In this document: piece after piece, positions 11,393 through 23,313 of the stretch | Position numbering within the stretch: position 1 is the stretch's first letter | Layout: each line of letters starts with the position of its first letter | Source: Myxococcales bacterium | GTDB taxonomy: Bacteria; Myxococcota_A; Polyangia; Fen-1088 | Direction of reading: 5' to 3' | Assembly (NCBI GenBank): GCA_022184915.1 | Contig: JAGTJU010000002.1 | Location: 868,001 to 932,000 of the forward strand | DNA: 64,000 nucleotides | Position numbers and translations under genes: made by a program | The notes under the pieces: generated by a model | The model's input: only the letters and a program-made list of their open reading frames with translations | Told to the model about the DNA's origin: nothing | The model's database searches: none

Positions 11393-12631
11393 GTGGGTTC
11401 CGCTGCCGATCGAACACGCCGCTCGAGCGGGTGGCCCGCGCTGGGGGTGGCGAGCGGTGTAGCGTTTTTCTTCCATGTCGCGTTCGTGTTTTGGGGGATG
11501 GGGTGGCTCGCGGGGCTTCGCGGCGTCGACCCTGACGTCGAGCTCTCGGCGGGCGCCGCGGCCTGGTGGCGCGCCTTCGTGGCTGCCGCGCCGGAAGCCC
11601 CTTTCGAGGTGAGCCCGGAGGTGTCCGTCGTGGCCGCGTCCGAGGCGCTCCCGGACTTGGCGCGCACGCCTGCGGCGGATGACCGAAAGCGCGTCGAGGA
11701 ATCCGCTCCCCGTGTGGCCGACGGACAGGATCCCCGGTCGCCGGCGCCCGACGGTGGTGAGGGTCTGGGGCAGAGCCACCCCGATGCCTGGCGGCACGAC
11801 CGTCAACACCTGAATGCACAGCTTACGGATGGCGCCCCCCGTGTCCGGCCGGCGCGCACCCGGCGCGGCCGACGCCTGGCTTCTCCGCAAGCCGAGCGTC
11901 GCGAGCCTCGCAGCGGGGTGGGCGATGCACCCCAGACGGCGCACGAGGCGTTGGTGTTGGCCAAAGCGGACGAAATGACCGGATCCGGAGGGGACGGCCT
12001 GGCCATCGGGGCCGCCGTGGCCCTGCAAGAGCGATCCGGCACGAGCCAGCACAGTGGCCGGGGCCCGCTGGCGGCGGCTACGGGCGAGCGGCGCTTCGAT
12101 ACCGAACACGTCGGGGCCCCCGGCGATGTGGTGGACGTGCGCGCGGCCTCGCCCGAGCGGAGGCCGGGGCCCATCGACCTCGTGGCGGCCGGCTCGCCTG
12201 GACCCGCGCCGGCCGCCAGCCAGCGGGGGCCCTCCGACCACCCGGGGGCCGTTCCGCATGTGGCCACCGGGCAGGCCCCGTCACTCCACGGGTCTCCTGC
12301 GCCCGTCGCGCAGGGACCGGAGGTGAAGCTGTCGACCCGCGAGCTCGAGCGGGCGCGATACGAGCGCGAAATCAAACGCCGCGCGCAAGCGATGCTTCGT
12401 TTTCCCCGGCAGCTTGCCCTGGAACTGCAGCAGGGCGAAGCGATCGTGCGCTTTACCGTTGGCTCTGACGGGGCGCTTCACGGCGCCGTGACGGTGACCA
12501 AGTCGGCCGGGTTCCGTCAATTCGATGAAGAAGCCCGTTCGGCCGTGGAGCGTGCGGCGCCTTTCCCGCGGATGCCCGAAGCTCTCGTCGTGCACATGAG
12601 GGTTGCCTTCGAGAACCCCGTTTTGCGTTGA
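11393..12631 (+). CDS. TonB family energy transducer-like protein
   Basis: A 412-residue protein with one N-terminal membrane segment (ALGVASGVAFFFHVAFVFWGMGWLAG, about residues 16-40), a long Pro/Arg/Ala-rich periplasmic linker of low conservation, and a C-terminal TonB-type domain of about 90 residues (REIKRRAQAMLRFPRQLALELQQGEAIVRFTVGSDGAL, ending near HMRVAFENP). This is the layout of TonB, which passes proton-motive force from ExbB/ExbD to outer-membrane receptors. No exbB/exbD or receptor gene is in the window. Start is GTG at 11393, with no clear ribosome-binding site. A second TonB-like gene follows in the same direction 165 bases on. Confidence 0.75.
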   Translation: MGSAADRTRRSSGWPALGVASGVAFFFHVAFVFWGMGWLAGLRGVDPDVELSAGAAAWWRAFVAAAPEAPFEVSPEVSVVAASEALPDLARTPAADDRKRVEESAPRVADGQDPRSPAPDGGEGLGQSHPDAWRHDRQHLNAQLTDGAPRVRPARTRRGRRLASPQAERREPRSGVGDAPQTAHEALVLAKADEMTGSGGDGLAIGAAVALQERSGTSQHSGRGPLAAATGERRFDTEHVGAPGDVVDVRAASPERRPGPIDLVAAGSPGPAPAASQRGPSDHPGAVPHVATGQAPSLHGSPAPVAQGPEVKLSTRELERARYEREIKRRAQAMLRFPRQLALELQQGEAIVRFTVGSDGALHGAVTVTKSAGFRQFDEEARSAVERAAPFPRMPEALVVHMRVAFENPVLR

Positions 12632-12796
12632 ATCCGTAGGTGGGGACGTCTGCGACCTCGAACCGCCTCGCACATCCATCGGACCTGGCCGAAGCCAAGC
12701 CATAGGAATTGCCGCGGGATTCTGCGTTTTTTTCGTACGCGAAGGAGTTCGGGAGTGTCGAAAAGGAGGCTGCTAAAATAGCGGCTCCGAAGGCCC

Positions 12797-14017
12797 ATGT
12801 CGTCAAAGGCCCACGCCTCCCAACGCGCTCGCGGCGCGCGCGGAAAGCGCCTTGGTTTCTGGGCGCTCATCGCTCTCGCCCTCCACCTCGAAGCCGGGGT
12901 GGCGTTGCTATTGTTTTCGTACTTTTTCGCCCCTCGCGAAGCCGACCTCGAAGCCGCGCGCAAGGGCGCCGAAGGTGAATCCGTCGAGATCGGGATGCTC
13001 GACGAGGACGCTGCCCGCGAGATTCTCGCCGAACTCGAACGCGCCGAAGAAGCCCGCCAGGAAGAGGAAACCAAGAAGGAGGTCGAGGCCAAAAAGGCGC
13101 CAGGGCAGGTGGTGGAGCTGCCAAAGCCTCGCAACCAAGAGCGTCCGAAAGACGCCAAGTTTGCCGCCGAGTACGATTCGACCGTCGCAAAAGAAACCAA
13201 GAAGTTCGGCGAGCTGAAGGCCGACTCGCGCATGAGCGCCGACGGTCAAGCCGCAGAGACCACGACGGCTTCACCGCCTTCCGAGGCGCAGCCTCAGGTG
13301 GCGCCCCAAGCTGGAACCAAAGCAGCCGCGTTGGCGATGCGCACGCCCGGCCCCCAAGGTGCGGACGCCCGTGCGCAGCGGCAAGGGCTTGGTCCTCGCA
13401 ACCTCACGGGGCCGAATCCCGAGACAGAGGCCGGGCCCCCCGATGGGGACGGCCGGGAGCAGTCGACGGAGCGAACCCTTCCCGAGCAACCTCTCGGCGG
13501 AGGCACTCCGGGACGCGCAGGACAGTACGGCGCGCCCTCTCTCCTGCCCAGCCTCGACCAGGTGGCCCACGCCATCGGGAGCGGTACTCAAGACCATCTC
13601 GACGACGTGGACGACGGCGCGGAGACGGCACTCAATGCCAAGAAGTGGAAGTTCGCCTCGTTCTTCAACCGGGTCAAACGGCAGGTGCGTGATCACTGGC
13701 GCCCGGCGGAGGAATACCGCAAGCGCGATCCCACGTTCCGGATCTACGGGATGCGCGACCGCTTTACGCTCCTCAAGGTTGAACTGAAGTCTGATGGCAG
13801 CCTGGCTTCCGTTGGCCTCGACACGCCCTCGGGCATCGACTTCCTCGATGACGTGGCCGTTGAGGCTTTCAAGCAAGCCCAGCCGTTCCCGAACCCTCCT
13901 CGCCAGCTGGTGGAAGAAGGCTCGGGGCTCATCACCTTCCGCTTCGGTTTCTACTTCGAGATCGGGGGCGGGGGCGCTTCACCGCGCATGAAGGTGTTTC
14001 GCTACAACGATTACTGA
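12797..14017 (+). CDS. TonB/TolA-like periplasm-spanning protein
   Basis: A 406-residue protein. The N-terminal membrane anchor is around residues 19-45 (LGFWALIALALHLEAGVALLLFSYF), followed by a charged helical stretch (residues about 50-110, rich in E, A and K, TolA-like), a Pro/Gly/Ala-rich middle, and a C-terminal TonB-type domain (RVKRQVRDHWRPAEEYRKRDP, then VELKSDGSLASVGLDTPSGIDFLDDVAVEAFKQAQPFPNPP). The role is probably coupling of the inner membrane motor to the outer envelope. It differs from the preceding TonB-like gene by the long acidic helix, so the two are not recent duplicates. It is convergent with argJ (57 bases). Confidence 0.78.
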   Translation: MSSKAHASQRARGARGKRLGFWALIALALHLEAGVALLLFSYFFAPREADLEAARKGAEGESVEIGMLDEDAAREILAELERAEEARQEEETKKEVEAKKAPGQVVELPKPRNQERPKDAKFAAEYDSTVAKETKKFGELKADSRMSADGQAAETTTASPPSEAQPQVAPQAGTKAAALAMRTPGPQGADARAQRQGLGPRNLTGPNPETEAGPPDGDGREQSTERTLPEQPLGGGTPGRAGQYGAPSLLPSLDQVAHAIGSGTQDHLDDVDDGAETALNAKKWKFASFFNRVKRQVRDHWRPAEEYRKRDPTFRIYGMRDRFTLLKVELKSDGSLASVGLDTPSGIDFLDDVAVEAFKQAQPFPNPPRQLVEEGSGLITFRFGFYFEIGGGGASPRMKVFRYNDY

Positions 14018-14074
14018 GCGTGAGGTCGCCGGCTGCGGCTCCTGCTTGGTGCGCGGTTGCGTTACGCCGGCGCT

Positions 14075-15385
14075 TCAGCTCCGGTAATCCGCGTTTTCGG
14101 TGACGTACTCGTGGCTGAGATCGGCGCCCACGACCGTGACCTCTTCGGCGTCGGCCTCCGGCCAGGTCATGTCGATCTCCACACAGCGCTCGTGAGGCGG
14201 GAAGCAGAGCGGGGGATGAAAGTGCCCGTCGGGCGTGGGCTGCGAGCGATAGAGCTCGGCGTCCTCCAGATGAGCCCGTAGCTCGGCTTCCAGCTTGGTG
14301 GAGAGGGTGAAGCTGCCGTTTTCGAAGAGTGTGCGTCCACCCATGGCCACGCGGGCGTGGCCCGGATCGAGCGGCCAGCCCGACGCGCCAATCACCTTTC
14401 CTATCGCGCCCAGGAGGCGGCCGACGTTGGGATCGTTGCCGCAGATGGCGGTCTTCACCAGCGGCGAGTTCACCACGGCCTTGCCAATCCCACGGGCCCA
14501 CTCTCGGTTGGCCACGCCGCGCACCCTCACACGAATCACGTGGTGCACACCCTCGCCGTTGCGTACCACGTCTTCAGCCAAGTGCGCGCAGACTGCGAAC
14601 AGCGCTGCCTCGAACGCGCTTTCGTCGGGACAGGGCACGAGGCCCGAGGACATGAGCAGCACCATGTCGCTCGTGCTCGTGTCGCTGTCGATGCTGATGC
14701 AGTTGAAGGTGCGCTCCACGACCCGCGTCAGCAGGGCGCGCAGCCGCTCACGGGGAACCGCAAGGTCGGTCAAGATGAAGCCCAACATGGTGGCCAAGTT
14801 GGGTTCGATCATGCCGGCACCCTTGACGATCCCCGTGAGGCAACCGGCTCCAACGGCCGCCGTGCGGGCCTTGGGATAGAGGTCGGTGGTCATGATCGCG
14901 GCCGCCGCGCCCGCAAGAGATTCGGGTGAAAGCGCGTCTACCGCCCGGGGTGCGGCGGCAATCATGTCGGCCACCGGTAGCTTCCATCCAATGACGCCCG
15001 TCGACGCAGGCAGTACGGCCGTACCGGGCACGCCGAGCGCGTGGCCGACGGCGGCGCAGACGGCCTCGGCATCCGCCTGTCCCGAAGGTGCACCGACGTT
15101 CGATATCTTGTTGTTGATGACAACCGCGGACACGGCGGCTTCGTCGAGACGCCGACGACCGATCATCACGGGGGCGCCGGCTACAGCGTTGCGGGTAAAG
15201 ACGGCCGCGAAATCGGGCGTCGGGCGCTCGGCCGCGAGTACGGTCAAGTTCATCTGCGCCGGCTTTGCCACTTCAGCCGGGGTGAAAGAAAAGCGGGTCG
15301 TACCCGCACGGAAGCCCAGGGGCATCCGGGCCTGTTGGCCGATGAAGGCGCGGTGCTCGTTCTCCGAGGCGAAGCTTTGGCTCAT
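14075..15385 (-). CDS. argJ: ArgJ bifunctional ornithine acetyltransferase / N-acetylglutamate synthase
   Basis: A 436-residue ArgJ. These proteins cleave themselves before a Thr nucleophile, here Thr199 in PNLATMLGF. The oxyanion-hole motif STGVIG is at 128-133. It transfers acetyl between N-acetylornithine and glutamate in the cyclic arginine pathway, and may also acetylate glutamate from acetyl-CoA. The ATG at 15385 (MSQSFASENE) is chosen, since the upstream 41 codons of open frame overlap the gcvP stop region and are not conserved. It lies 56 bases after gcvP on the same strand and is probably read through from the glycine-cleavage genes, an association with no obvious metabolic logic. 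Confidence 0.93.
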   Translation of the reverse strand: MSQSFASENEHRAFIGQQARMPLGFRAGTTRFSFTPAEVAKPAQMNLTVLAAERPTPDFAAVFTRNAVAGAPVMIGRRRLDEAAVSAVVINNKISNVGAPSGQADAEAVCAAVGHALGVPGTAVLPASTGVIGWKLPVADMIAAAPRAVDALSPESLAGAAAAIMTTDLYPKARTAAVGAGCLTGIVKGAGMIEPNLATMLGFILTDLAVPRERLRALLTRVVERTFNCISIDSDTSTSDMVLLMSSGLVPCPDESAFEAALFAVCAHLAEDVVRNGEGVHHVIRVRVRGVANREWARGIGKAVVNSPLVKTAICGNDPNVGRLLGAIGKVIGASGWPLDPGHARVAMGGRTLFENGSFTLSTKLEAELRAHLEDAELYRSQPTPDGHFHPPLCFPPHERCVEIDMTWPEADAEEVTVVGADLSHEYVTENADYRS

Positions 15386-15441
15386 GGCGGCCTCAAGCGT
15401 GCCAAGGCGTGCACGTGTGTCAAGCCAAAGCGTCGCCCCCG

Positions 15442-18348
<2,907 letters not shown>

Positions 18349-18388
18349 GGGCGAAATTGTCAGCTGCGTATTGGATGCGGGAAGCGGC

Positions 18389-18784
18389 TCAGTCGGTGCT
18401 GTCTCTCACGAAGGTCTCGTACGCCTCCGCGGTCATCAGCTTTCCGGTCTCCGAGGCGCTGGCAACTTCGATCTGGACGAGCCAACCCTGGTCGTAAGGG
18501 TCTTCGTTGACGTACTCGGGCGAGTCGCTGAGCGGAGTGTTGACCTTGACGACGCGGCCCGTGAGGGGCGCGAAGAGGTCAGAGACGGCCTTGACCGACT
18601 CGACCGAGCCAAATACCTCGCCCTGGGTCACCATCTCGCCCTCGCGCGGTAGATCGACCTGGGTCACGTCGCCCAGCTGCTCGACCGCGAACTGCGTGAT
18701 GCCCACCGTGGCCACGTTGCCTTCGATGCGGGCCCACTCGTGGTCTTCGGTGTACATCAGGTCGGAGGGATAGTTGTCACTCAT
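18389..18784 (-). CDS. gcvH: glycine cleavage system H protein
   Basis: A 131-residue lipoyl carrier. The lipoylated Lys is residue 65 in [21 protein letters not shown] near the start and LVQIEV near the end are family signatures. It shuttles the aminomethyl group from GcvP to GcvT and reducing equivalents to dihydrolipoyl dehydrogenase (not in the window). It is set 56 bases after gcvT and 40 bases before gcvP. AAGGAG sits upstream of the ATG at 18784 (complement of the cttcc/ctcctt-like tract near 18795). Confidence 0.97.
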   Translation of the reverse strand: MSDNYPSDLMYTEDHEWARIEGNVATVGITQFAVEQLGDVTQVDLPREGEMVTQGEVFGSVESVKAVSDLFAPLTGRVVKVNTPLSDSPEYVNEDPYDQGWLVQIEVASASETGKLMTAEAYETFVRDSTD

Positions 18785-18840
18785 GCTGGGATGGCTCCTT
18801 GTCGTTGTCGGCGCGAATTGAGGAATGGGGGCTCGGCAGC

Positions 18841-19986
18841 TTACCGTTTGGGGCGGCGGTAAAACGGCCCGTCGACGATCTCGGCGGCTGCCTGTTTGCC
18901 TCGGCAGTCTACGAAAACGGTGGAGCCGGCCAAGGCCTTGGCAGAGGGTACATACGTCAGGCCGATGTTTTTTCCCACCGTGGGTCCTACCCCTCCCGAC
19001 GTCACTTCACCCAGGACATCCCCCGGTTGGCCGTCGTGCACATCCAGAACGGGATACCCGTGCCGAGGAATGCCGCGGTCCTTCATGACGAAGCCCACGA
19101 GCCGCTTTGCCACGCCCGAGGTCTTCTGCGCGGCCAAAGCGTCCGCGCCCACGAACGCTCCTTTGTTCAGCTTAACCACCCAGCCAAGTCCCGCTTCGAG
19201 AGGACTCGTGTCCTCGGTGAGATCATTGCCGTACAGGGGCAACCTCGCCTCGAGCCGCAAGGTGTCCCGCGCGCCGAGGCCTACGGGCCCGCCTCCGACG
19301 CGTTCCGCTTCGGCGACCAAGGTGCCAAAGAGCTCTGCCGCGTCGGCCGGGGCGCAGAAGATCTCCACACCGTCTTCGCCGGTGTATCCGGTGCGGGCCA
19401 CCCACACGGGTTTTCCGGCGAGGTTGAGGTTTGTTCGAAACCCAAATGAAGGAAGCGTCGAGATCCCGGGCACGCCGAGCGCCCCCTCCAGAACCTCGAT
19501 GGCTTTGGGGCCCTGGAACGCGATGAGCGCCGTGGCGTCGGAGGCATCCTCGAGGGTACAGAGGTCGCCGGTCACCTCCCGGAACCAAGCCAGGTCCTTG
19601 GCGATGTTGGCCGCGTTCACCACGGTGAGAAGGTGGTCCTCCGCGACGCGGTAAACGATGAGATCGTCGACGATGCCCCCTCGGGGGTTGCAGGCCACCG
19701 TGTAGAGGGCCTGGCCATCGCTCAGGCGGCCCACATCGTTGGTCACGAGGTTCTGCACGGCGTGCAGCGCGCGGGCTCCCCGGAAGTGGAACTCGCCCAT
19801 GTGCGAAACGTCGAAGACGCCGACAGCCTGCCGGGTGTAGGCGTGCTCCGCCAGAATCCCGGCTTTGTAGTTGACGGGCAGCGCCCAGCCGCCGAAGTCG
19901 ATGATCCGGGCCCCCAGGCGCTCGTGGGCCTCGAAAATGGGGGTCCTCTTGAGGGGGCTACCGGCACCGGCGTGAGAGTCAGACAT
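18841..19986 (-). CDS. gcvT: aminomethyltransferase, T protein
   Basis: About 381 residues. Family signatures include FGGWALPVNY, FDVSHMGEF, TNDVGRLSDGQALYT, the ARTGYTGEDGVEI stretch and GLGARDTLRLEA. It releases ammonia and transfers the methylene group from the H protein to tetrahydrofolate. The start is uncertain between ATG at 19986 (MSDSHAGAG) and ATG at 19998. The first conserved residues begin at LKRTPIFEAH, so either is acceptable. Only 35 bases separate it from dacB upstream, and no glycine riboswitch is visible there. Confidence 0.95.
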   Translation of the reverse strand: MSDSHAGAGSPLKRTPIFEAHERLGARIIDFGGWALPVNYKAGILAEHAYTRQAVGVFDVSHMGEFHFRGARALHAVQNLVTNDVGRLSDGQALYTVACNPRGGIVDDLIVYRVAEDHLLTVVNAANIAKDLAWFREVTGDLCTLEDASDATALIAFQGPKAIEVLEGALGVPGISTLPSFGFRTNLNLAGKPVWVARTGYTGEDGVEIFCAPADAAELFGTLVAEAERVGGGPVGLGARDTLRLEARLPLYGNDLTEDTSPLEAGLGWVVKLNKGAFVGADALAAQKTSGVAKRLVGFVMKDRGIPRHGYPVLDVHDGQPGDVLGEVTSGGVGPTVGKNIGLTYVPSAKALAGSTVFVDCRGKQAAAEIVDGPFYRRPKR

Positions 19987-20021
19987 GAACGGCGCCATAC
20001 TGAGAGAAACGGGGCCGCTAA

Positions 20022-21749
20022 TCAAGGGTCAGGGTAGGGCGCCGCCCTGGAGGCTTCCGCCACCGGGACCGGGGCGCTGGCGGGGTTCAGGTACCAGGCG
20101 AGCACGGTGGCGGCTTGGTCCTGAACCGCCCGCGCCAACGCGGTATCGGTCACCTCGTTCATGAGGATCGAGAACACCAAAGGCGCGCGGTTCGGCGAGC
20201 CCACGAGCCCCGAAAGGGCACTCGTTCCGAGCAGCGTCCCCGTTTTGCCCCTGACGTAGCGCTCGGCGGGGCTACCCGCCATGCGCTGGGCGAGGGTGCC
20301 GTCGATGCCGGCCAGGGGCAGCGAGGCCGCAAACTCGCCCGAAATACGGAAGTCCCGCAGGGCCGCTCTCAGCACCACCGCGATCTGTTCCGAGGAAAAC
20401 CGGTTCGAGTCGTAAAGGCCCGCCGCGTTCTCCATGCGGTAGGTGCCGCGTTTGATTCCCAGGGCCTCGAGGTAGCGCGCGACGGCTTCGAGGCCCTTGT
20501 CCCAGCTCCCCGGGGCTTGTAACGCCTCGGCCCCCAGCGTACGGACGAGCTGCTCCGCGACGAAGTTGTTCGATCGCTTGTTCATCTCGTGCACCACCAC
20601 GGCCAGCGGTTCCGAGACGTGGGTTGCCAACAAGCGCAGCCCCTCGGGCGTAGGCCCCACCTCGACTTTTCCCTGTAGGGTGATGCCTCGCCGAGCCAAC
20701 ATGACGAGCGCGGTGTGTCCCAGGTAAAGCGCGGGGTCCACCACCCTGCGGGAGAAGGTGCGAGGTGTTTGGTCGGTCGTGATGCGCCCGCCGATCTGAA
20801 TGCGGGTTTTGCCGTCGGTGCCAGCGAGCGTTTCAATCACGGGCCACGCCGGCGCTCGGCTCGAGGACAGGATGCGGCCCGTGACCTCGAAGTGGTCGGA
20901 GGCTGGCTCGAGCAGGACCCGCGCGGCCTGGCCGGGCTTGGGCGCGGGCAGCACCGTGATCGCCACGGCATTTGCGTTCAACGAGGTGGCCGAAGACGGC
21001 GCCCTGTAGGCACCCGACTCGTCCTTTTGTTCGTAAGCCGGAGGCAGCACGCGGCTGTCGAAGAAGGTGGGATCCACCACCAAGTTGCCCTTGATGCGAC
21101 GAATGCCGAGCGCCCACAGCTGATTGGCGAGCTCGGAGAGGTCAGCCGTTTCGAAGGTGGGATCGCCGCCGCCGCGGAAGTAAAGGTCCCCGGCCAGCTC
21201 TCCGCCCGCCTCGAGGTATCGGCCCGAGGTCCGCTGGGGACCGTACACCGCCGTTCGGAACCGGTACTCGGGGCCGAGCAGAGACAGCGCCGCCGAGGAG
21301 GTGACCAGCTTGACGTTCGAGGCCGCGTTGAGCTGGGCCTTGGGCTCGCGCGCATAGAGCACCCGGCCCGTTTCTTGATCCAGGACACTCACCGAGACCT
21401 TCGCGGCGCCCAGCGGGGCAGGGACCTGGCCGGGGCCACCGAAAAGAGCGTCGAGCTGGGCTCCCAGCCACTTGGCACGGGCCGCCCCGTCGGCCGGAGG
21501 GGACGGGAGAGGGGGCAGCGCCAGGGTTCGCGGCCCCAGCGCGGCGGCCAGCCGCTCCGCGGTCATCTCGGGGGCCGAAGGCGTGGCCGTCAGGGTTCCG
21601 TCGCTTGGCCGGGCCGGCGAGGCCAGGGGGGAGGCTGGTGCGGGCGTGGCCGGAGCCGCGGGCCGTTGCGGCGCCGCGCAGGCCAGCAGCGAAGCCCCAA
21701 AGAGCGCATGGCAGGCCAGTCGAAGACGCGTGGAAGGCGTGAGCCTCAT
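20022..21749 (-). CDS. dacB: PBP4-type D-Ala-D-Ala carboxypeptidase/endopeptidase, lipoprotein
   Basis: A 575-residue peptidase S13 family protein. The signal peptide ends in the lipobox LLAC with Cys24 as lipid site, followed by a Pro/Ala-rich linker to about residue 70. The active-site motifs are SNVK at 144-147, SNN in KRSNNFVAEQL and KTG in RGKTGTLLG. The large insertion between the first two motifs is usual for this family. It trims or opens peptidoglycan cross-links in the periplasm. Lipid anchoring is less common for PBP4 but seen in other high-GC Gram-negatives. It may be the first gene of the transcript that continues through gcvT. Confidence 0.93.
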   Translation of the reverse strand: MRLTPSTRLRLACHALFGASLLACAAPQRPAAPATPAPASPLASPARPSDGTLTATPSAPEMTAERLAAALGPRTLALPPLPSPPADGAARAKWLGAQLDALFGGPGQVPAPLGAAKVSVSVLDQETGRVLYAREPKAQLNAASNVKLVTSSAALSLLGPEYRFRTAVYGPQRTSGRYLEAGGELAGDLYFRGGGDPTFETADLSELANQLWALGIRRIKGNLVVDPTFFDSRVLPPAYEQKDESGAYRAPSSATSLNANAVAITVLPAPKPGQAARVLLEPASDHFEVTGRILSSSRAPAWPVIETLAGTDGKTRIQIGGRITTDQTPRTFSRRVVDPALYLGHTALVMLARRGITLQGKVEVGPTPEGLRLLATHVSEPLAVVVHEMNKRSNNFVAEQLVRTLGAEALQAPGSWDKGLEAVARYLEALGIKRGTYRMENAAGLYDSNRFSSEQIAVVLRAALRDFRISGEFAASLPLAGIDGTLAQRMAGSPAERYVRGKTGTLLGTSALSGLVGSPNRAPLVFSILMNEVTDTALARAVQDQAATVLAWYLNPASAPVPVAEASRAAPYPDP

Positions 21750-21852
21750 GGTCTCAGCAAATTAACCGCAGGCCAGGGCCGCGGTCCAGGTTCGCTTCGC
21801 GTCGTCCGGACGGCGGGAGGCGAAGCGGAGCTCTCACGCCGCGAAAGCCGCC

Positions 21853-21858
21853 TATAAT
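21853..21858 (+). promoter_or_regulatory. possible -10 element for rarA
   Basis: A perfect TATAAT lies 9 bases upstream of the TTG proposed as the start of rarA. If used, transcription would begin at or next to the start codon, giving a leaderless mRNA, which fits the absence of a ribosome-binding site. No good -35 match was seen 16-18 bases upstream, so this is only a candidate. Confidence 0.35.
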
Positions 21859-21867
21859 CGCGGGATC

Positions 21868-23193
21868 TTGTCGAACGATCTGTTTTCCCGCGCTGCCGAA
21901 AAGGACCGCAGAGGCCAACCTCTCGCAGAGCGCATGCGGCCGAGCCGCCTGTCGGAGGTGGTGGGACAGGCTCAGCTCCTGGGCCCTCACACGTGGCTCC
22001 GGCGCGCGATCGACAGCCGTCGCCTGACGTCCGTCATCCTGTGGGGCCCCCCTGGCGTGGGCAAGACCACCTTGGGACGCCTGATTGCCCGCGAAATCGA
22101 GGCCCACTTCGCCCCGCTCTCGGCGGTCATGTCGGGCGTCAAGGATCTGCGAGAGGCCATCGCAGAGGCGGAGCAACTTCGGAACCTGCGAGGGCGTCGC
22201 ACGGTGCTCTTCGTCGATGAGATTCACCGCTTCAACAAGGCGCAACAAGACGCCCTGCTGCCTCACGTCGAATCAGGAACCGTCATTCTTGTGGGTGCCA
22301 CCACCGAGAACCCGTCCTTCGAGGTCAACGCGGCGCTCTTGTCCCGCACCAAGGTGCTCGTCCTGCAACCGCTCAGCGCCGAGGATCTCGAAACCCTGCT
22401 TGCGCGAGCCCTCGCCGATCCCGTGCAAGGCCTGGGAGGGCAAAGCCTCGTCTGTCCTCCGGAGATCCGCAAGCTGATCGCCGCCGAGTCCCGCGGGGAC
22501 GCGCGGCGTGCGCTGGCCACCCTCGAGGCCGCCGCTGCCGTGAACGCCCCCGATGCCGAGGGGCAACAGATCATCGACCGCCGGGCGGTAGAGGAGGCCC
22601 TGCAACGCAAGACTCTCCTTTACGATAAGGCGGGCGATGAGCACTACGCCGTCGTCAGCGCGTTCATCAAGAGCTTGCGGGGGAGCGATCCGGACGCGGC
22701 CACCTACTGGCTGGCCCGGATGATCGAAGCTGGGGAAGATCCTCTCTTCATCATGCGGCGGATGGTCATCTTTGCATCCGAGGATGTCGGCAATGCCGAC
22801 CCCCGGGCCCTGTCCGTCGCCCTTGCAGCCATGGAGGCGGCGCGCTTCATCGGCTTCCCGGAGGCGGTGTATCCGCTGACCCAGGCGGCGCTCTACCTGG
22901 CGTTGGCGCCGAAGAGCCACAGTGCCCTCACCACCTACCGAGCCGCGCAAGCCGCCGTCGAAGCGCACGGACCTCTCCCCGTGCCCGCCCATCTGCGGAA
23001 CGCCTCCTCGGGCATGGCCCGCGCCCTGGGCCACGGCCGCGACTACCGTTACCCCCATGATCACCCTGGCCATCACGTGGAGCAGTCGTATCTGCCCGAG
23101 GCCCTCAAGGACAGTTGCTTCTTTCGCCCCTCGGACCAGGGCGAAGAGCCCCAGCTGGCGGAGGCCTTTCGGAGGCGTTGCGAACGAGGCTGA
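21868..23193 (+). CDS. rarA: RarA/MgsA replication-associated recombination AAA ATPase
   Basis: A 441-residue AAA+ protein. [12 protein letters not shown] at the front, Walker A GPPGVGKT at 60-67, Walker [17 protein letters not shown], then [12 protein letters not shown] as sensor region, and the C-terminal tetramerisation region with [19 protein letters not shown]. RarA acts at stalled replication forks with SSB. The only in-frame start near the conserved region is TTG at 21868 (no ATG, no ribosome-binding site), with a TATAAT just upstream. Divergent from dacB, with 118 bases between. Confidence 0.95.
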   Translation: MSNDLFSRAAEKDRRGQPLAERMRPSRLSEVVGQAQLLGPHTWLRRAIDSRRLTSVILWGPPGVGKTTLGRLIAREIEAHFAPLSAVMSGVKDLREAIAEAEQLRNLRGRRTVLFVDEIHRFNKAQQDALLPHVESGTVILVGATTENPSFEVNAALLSRTKVLVLQPLSAEDLETLLARALADPVQGLGGQSLVCPPEIRKLIAAESRGDARRALATLEAAAAVNAPDAEGQQIIDRRAVEEALQRKTLLYDKAGDEHYAVVSAFIKSLRGSDPDAATYWLARMIEAGEDPLFIMRRMVIFASEDVGNADPRALSVALAAMEAARFIGFPEAVYPLTQAALYLALAPKSHSALTTYRAAQAAVEAHGPLPVPAHLRNASSGMARALGHGRDYRYPHDHPGHHVEQSYLPEALKDSCFFRPSDQGEEPQLAEAFRRRCERG

Positions 23194-23248
23194 GGACCTC
23201 GCAGGGCGCCTGCCTCGATACCGCGACCCCCGCTGCGTCTTCGAAACG

Positions 23249-23277
23249 AAGAGGGCCCGCCGTGGCGAGCCCTTCTT
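23249..23277. terminator. possible bidirectional terminator between rarA and the secreted-protein gene
   Basis: An imperfect hairpin with arms AAGAGGGC and GCCCTTCTT around a GC-rich loop lies between two convergent genes (rarA ends 23193, the next stop is at 23314). There is no long U run on either side, so it is only a weak candidate. Confidence 0.35.
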
Positions 23278-23313
23278 GTGTGTGGTGCCGCAGTGTTTGG
23301 CAGCCCCTGGGGG

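Noticed and set aside
19987-20021. glycine riboswitch upstream of gcvT
   Set aside because: Only 35 bases separate dacB and gcvT and no tandem aptamer pattern is present.
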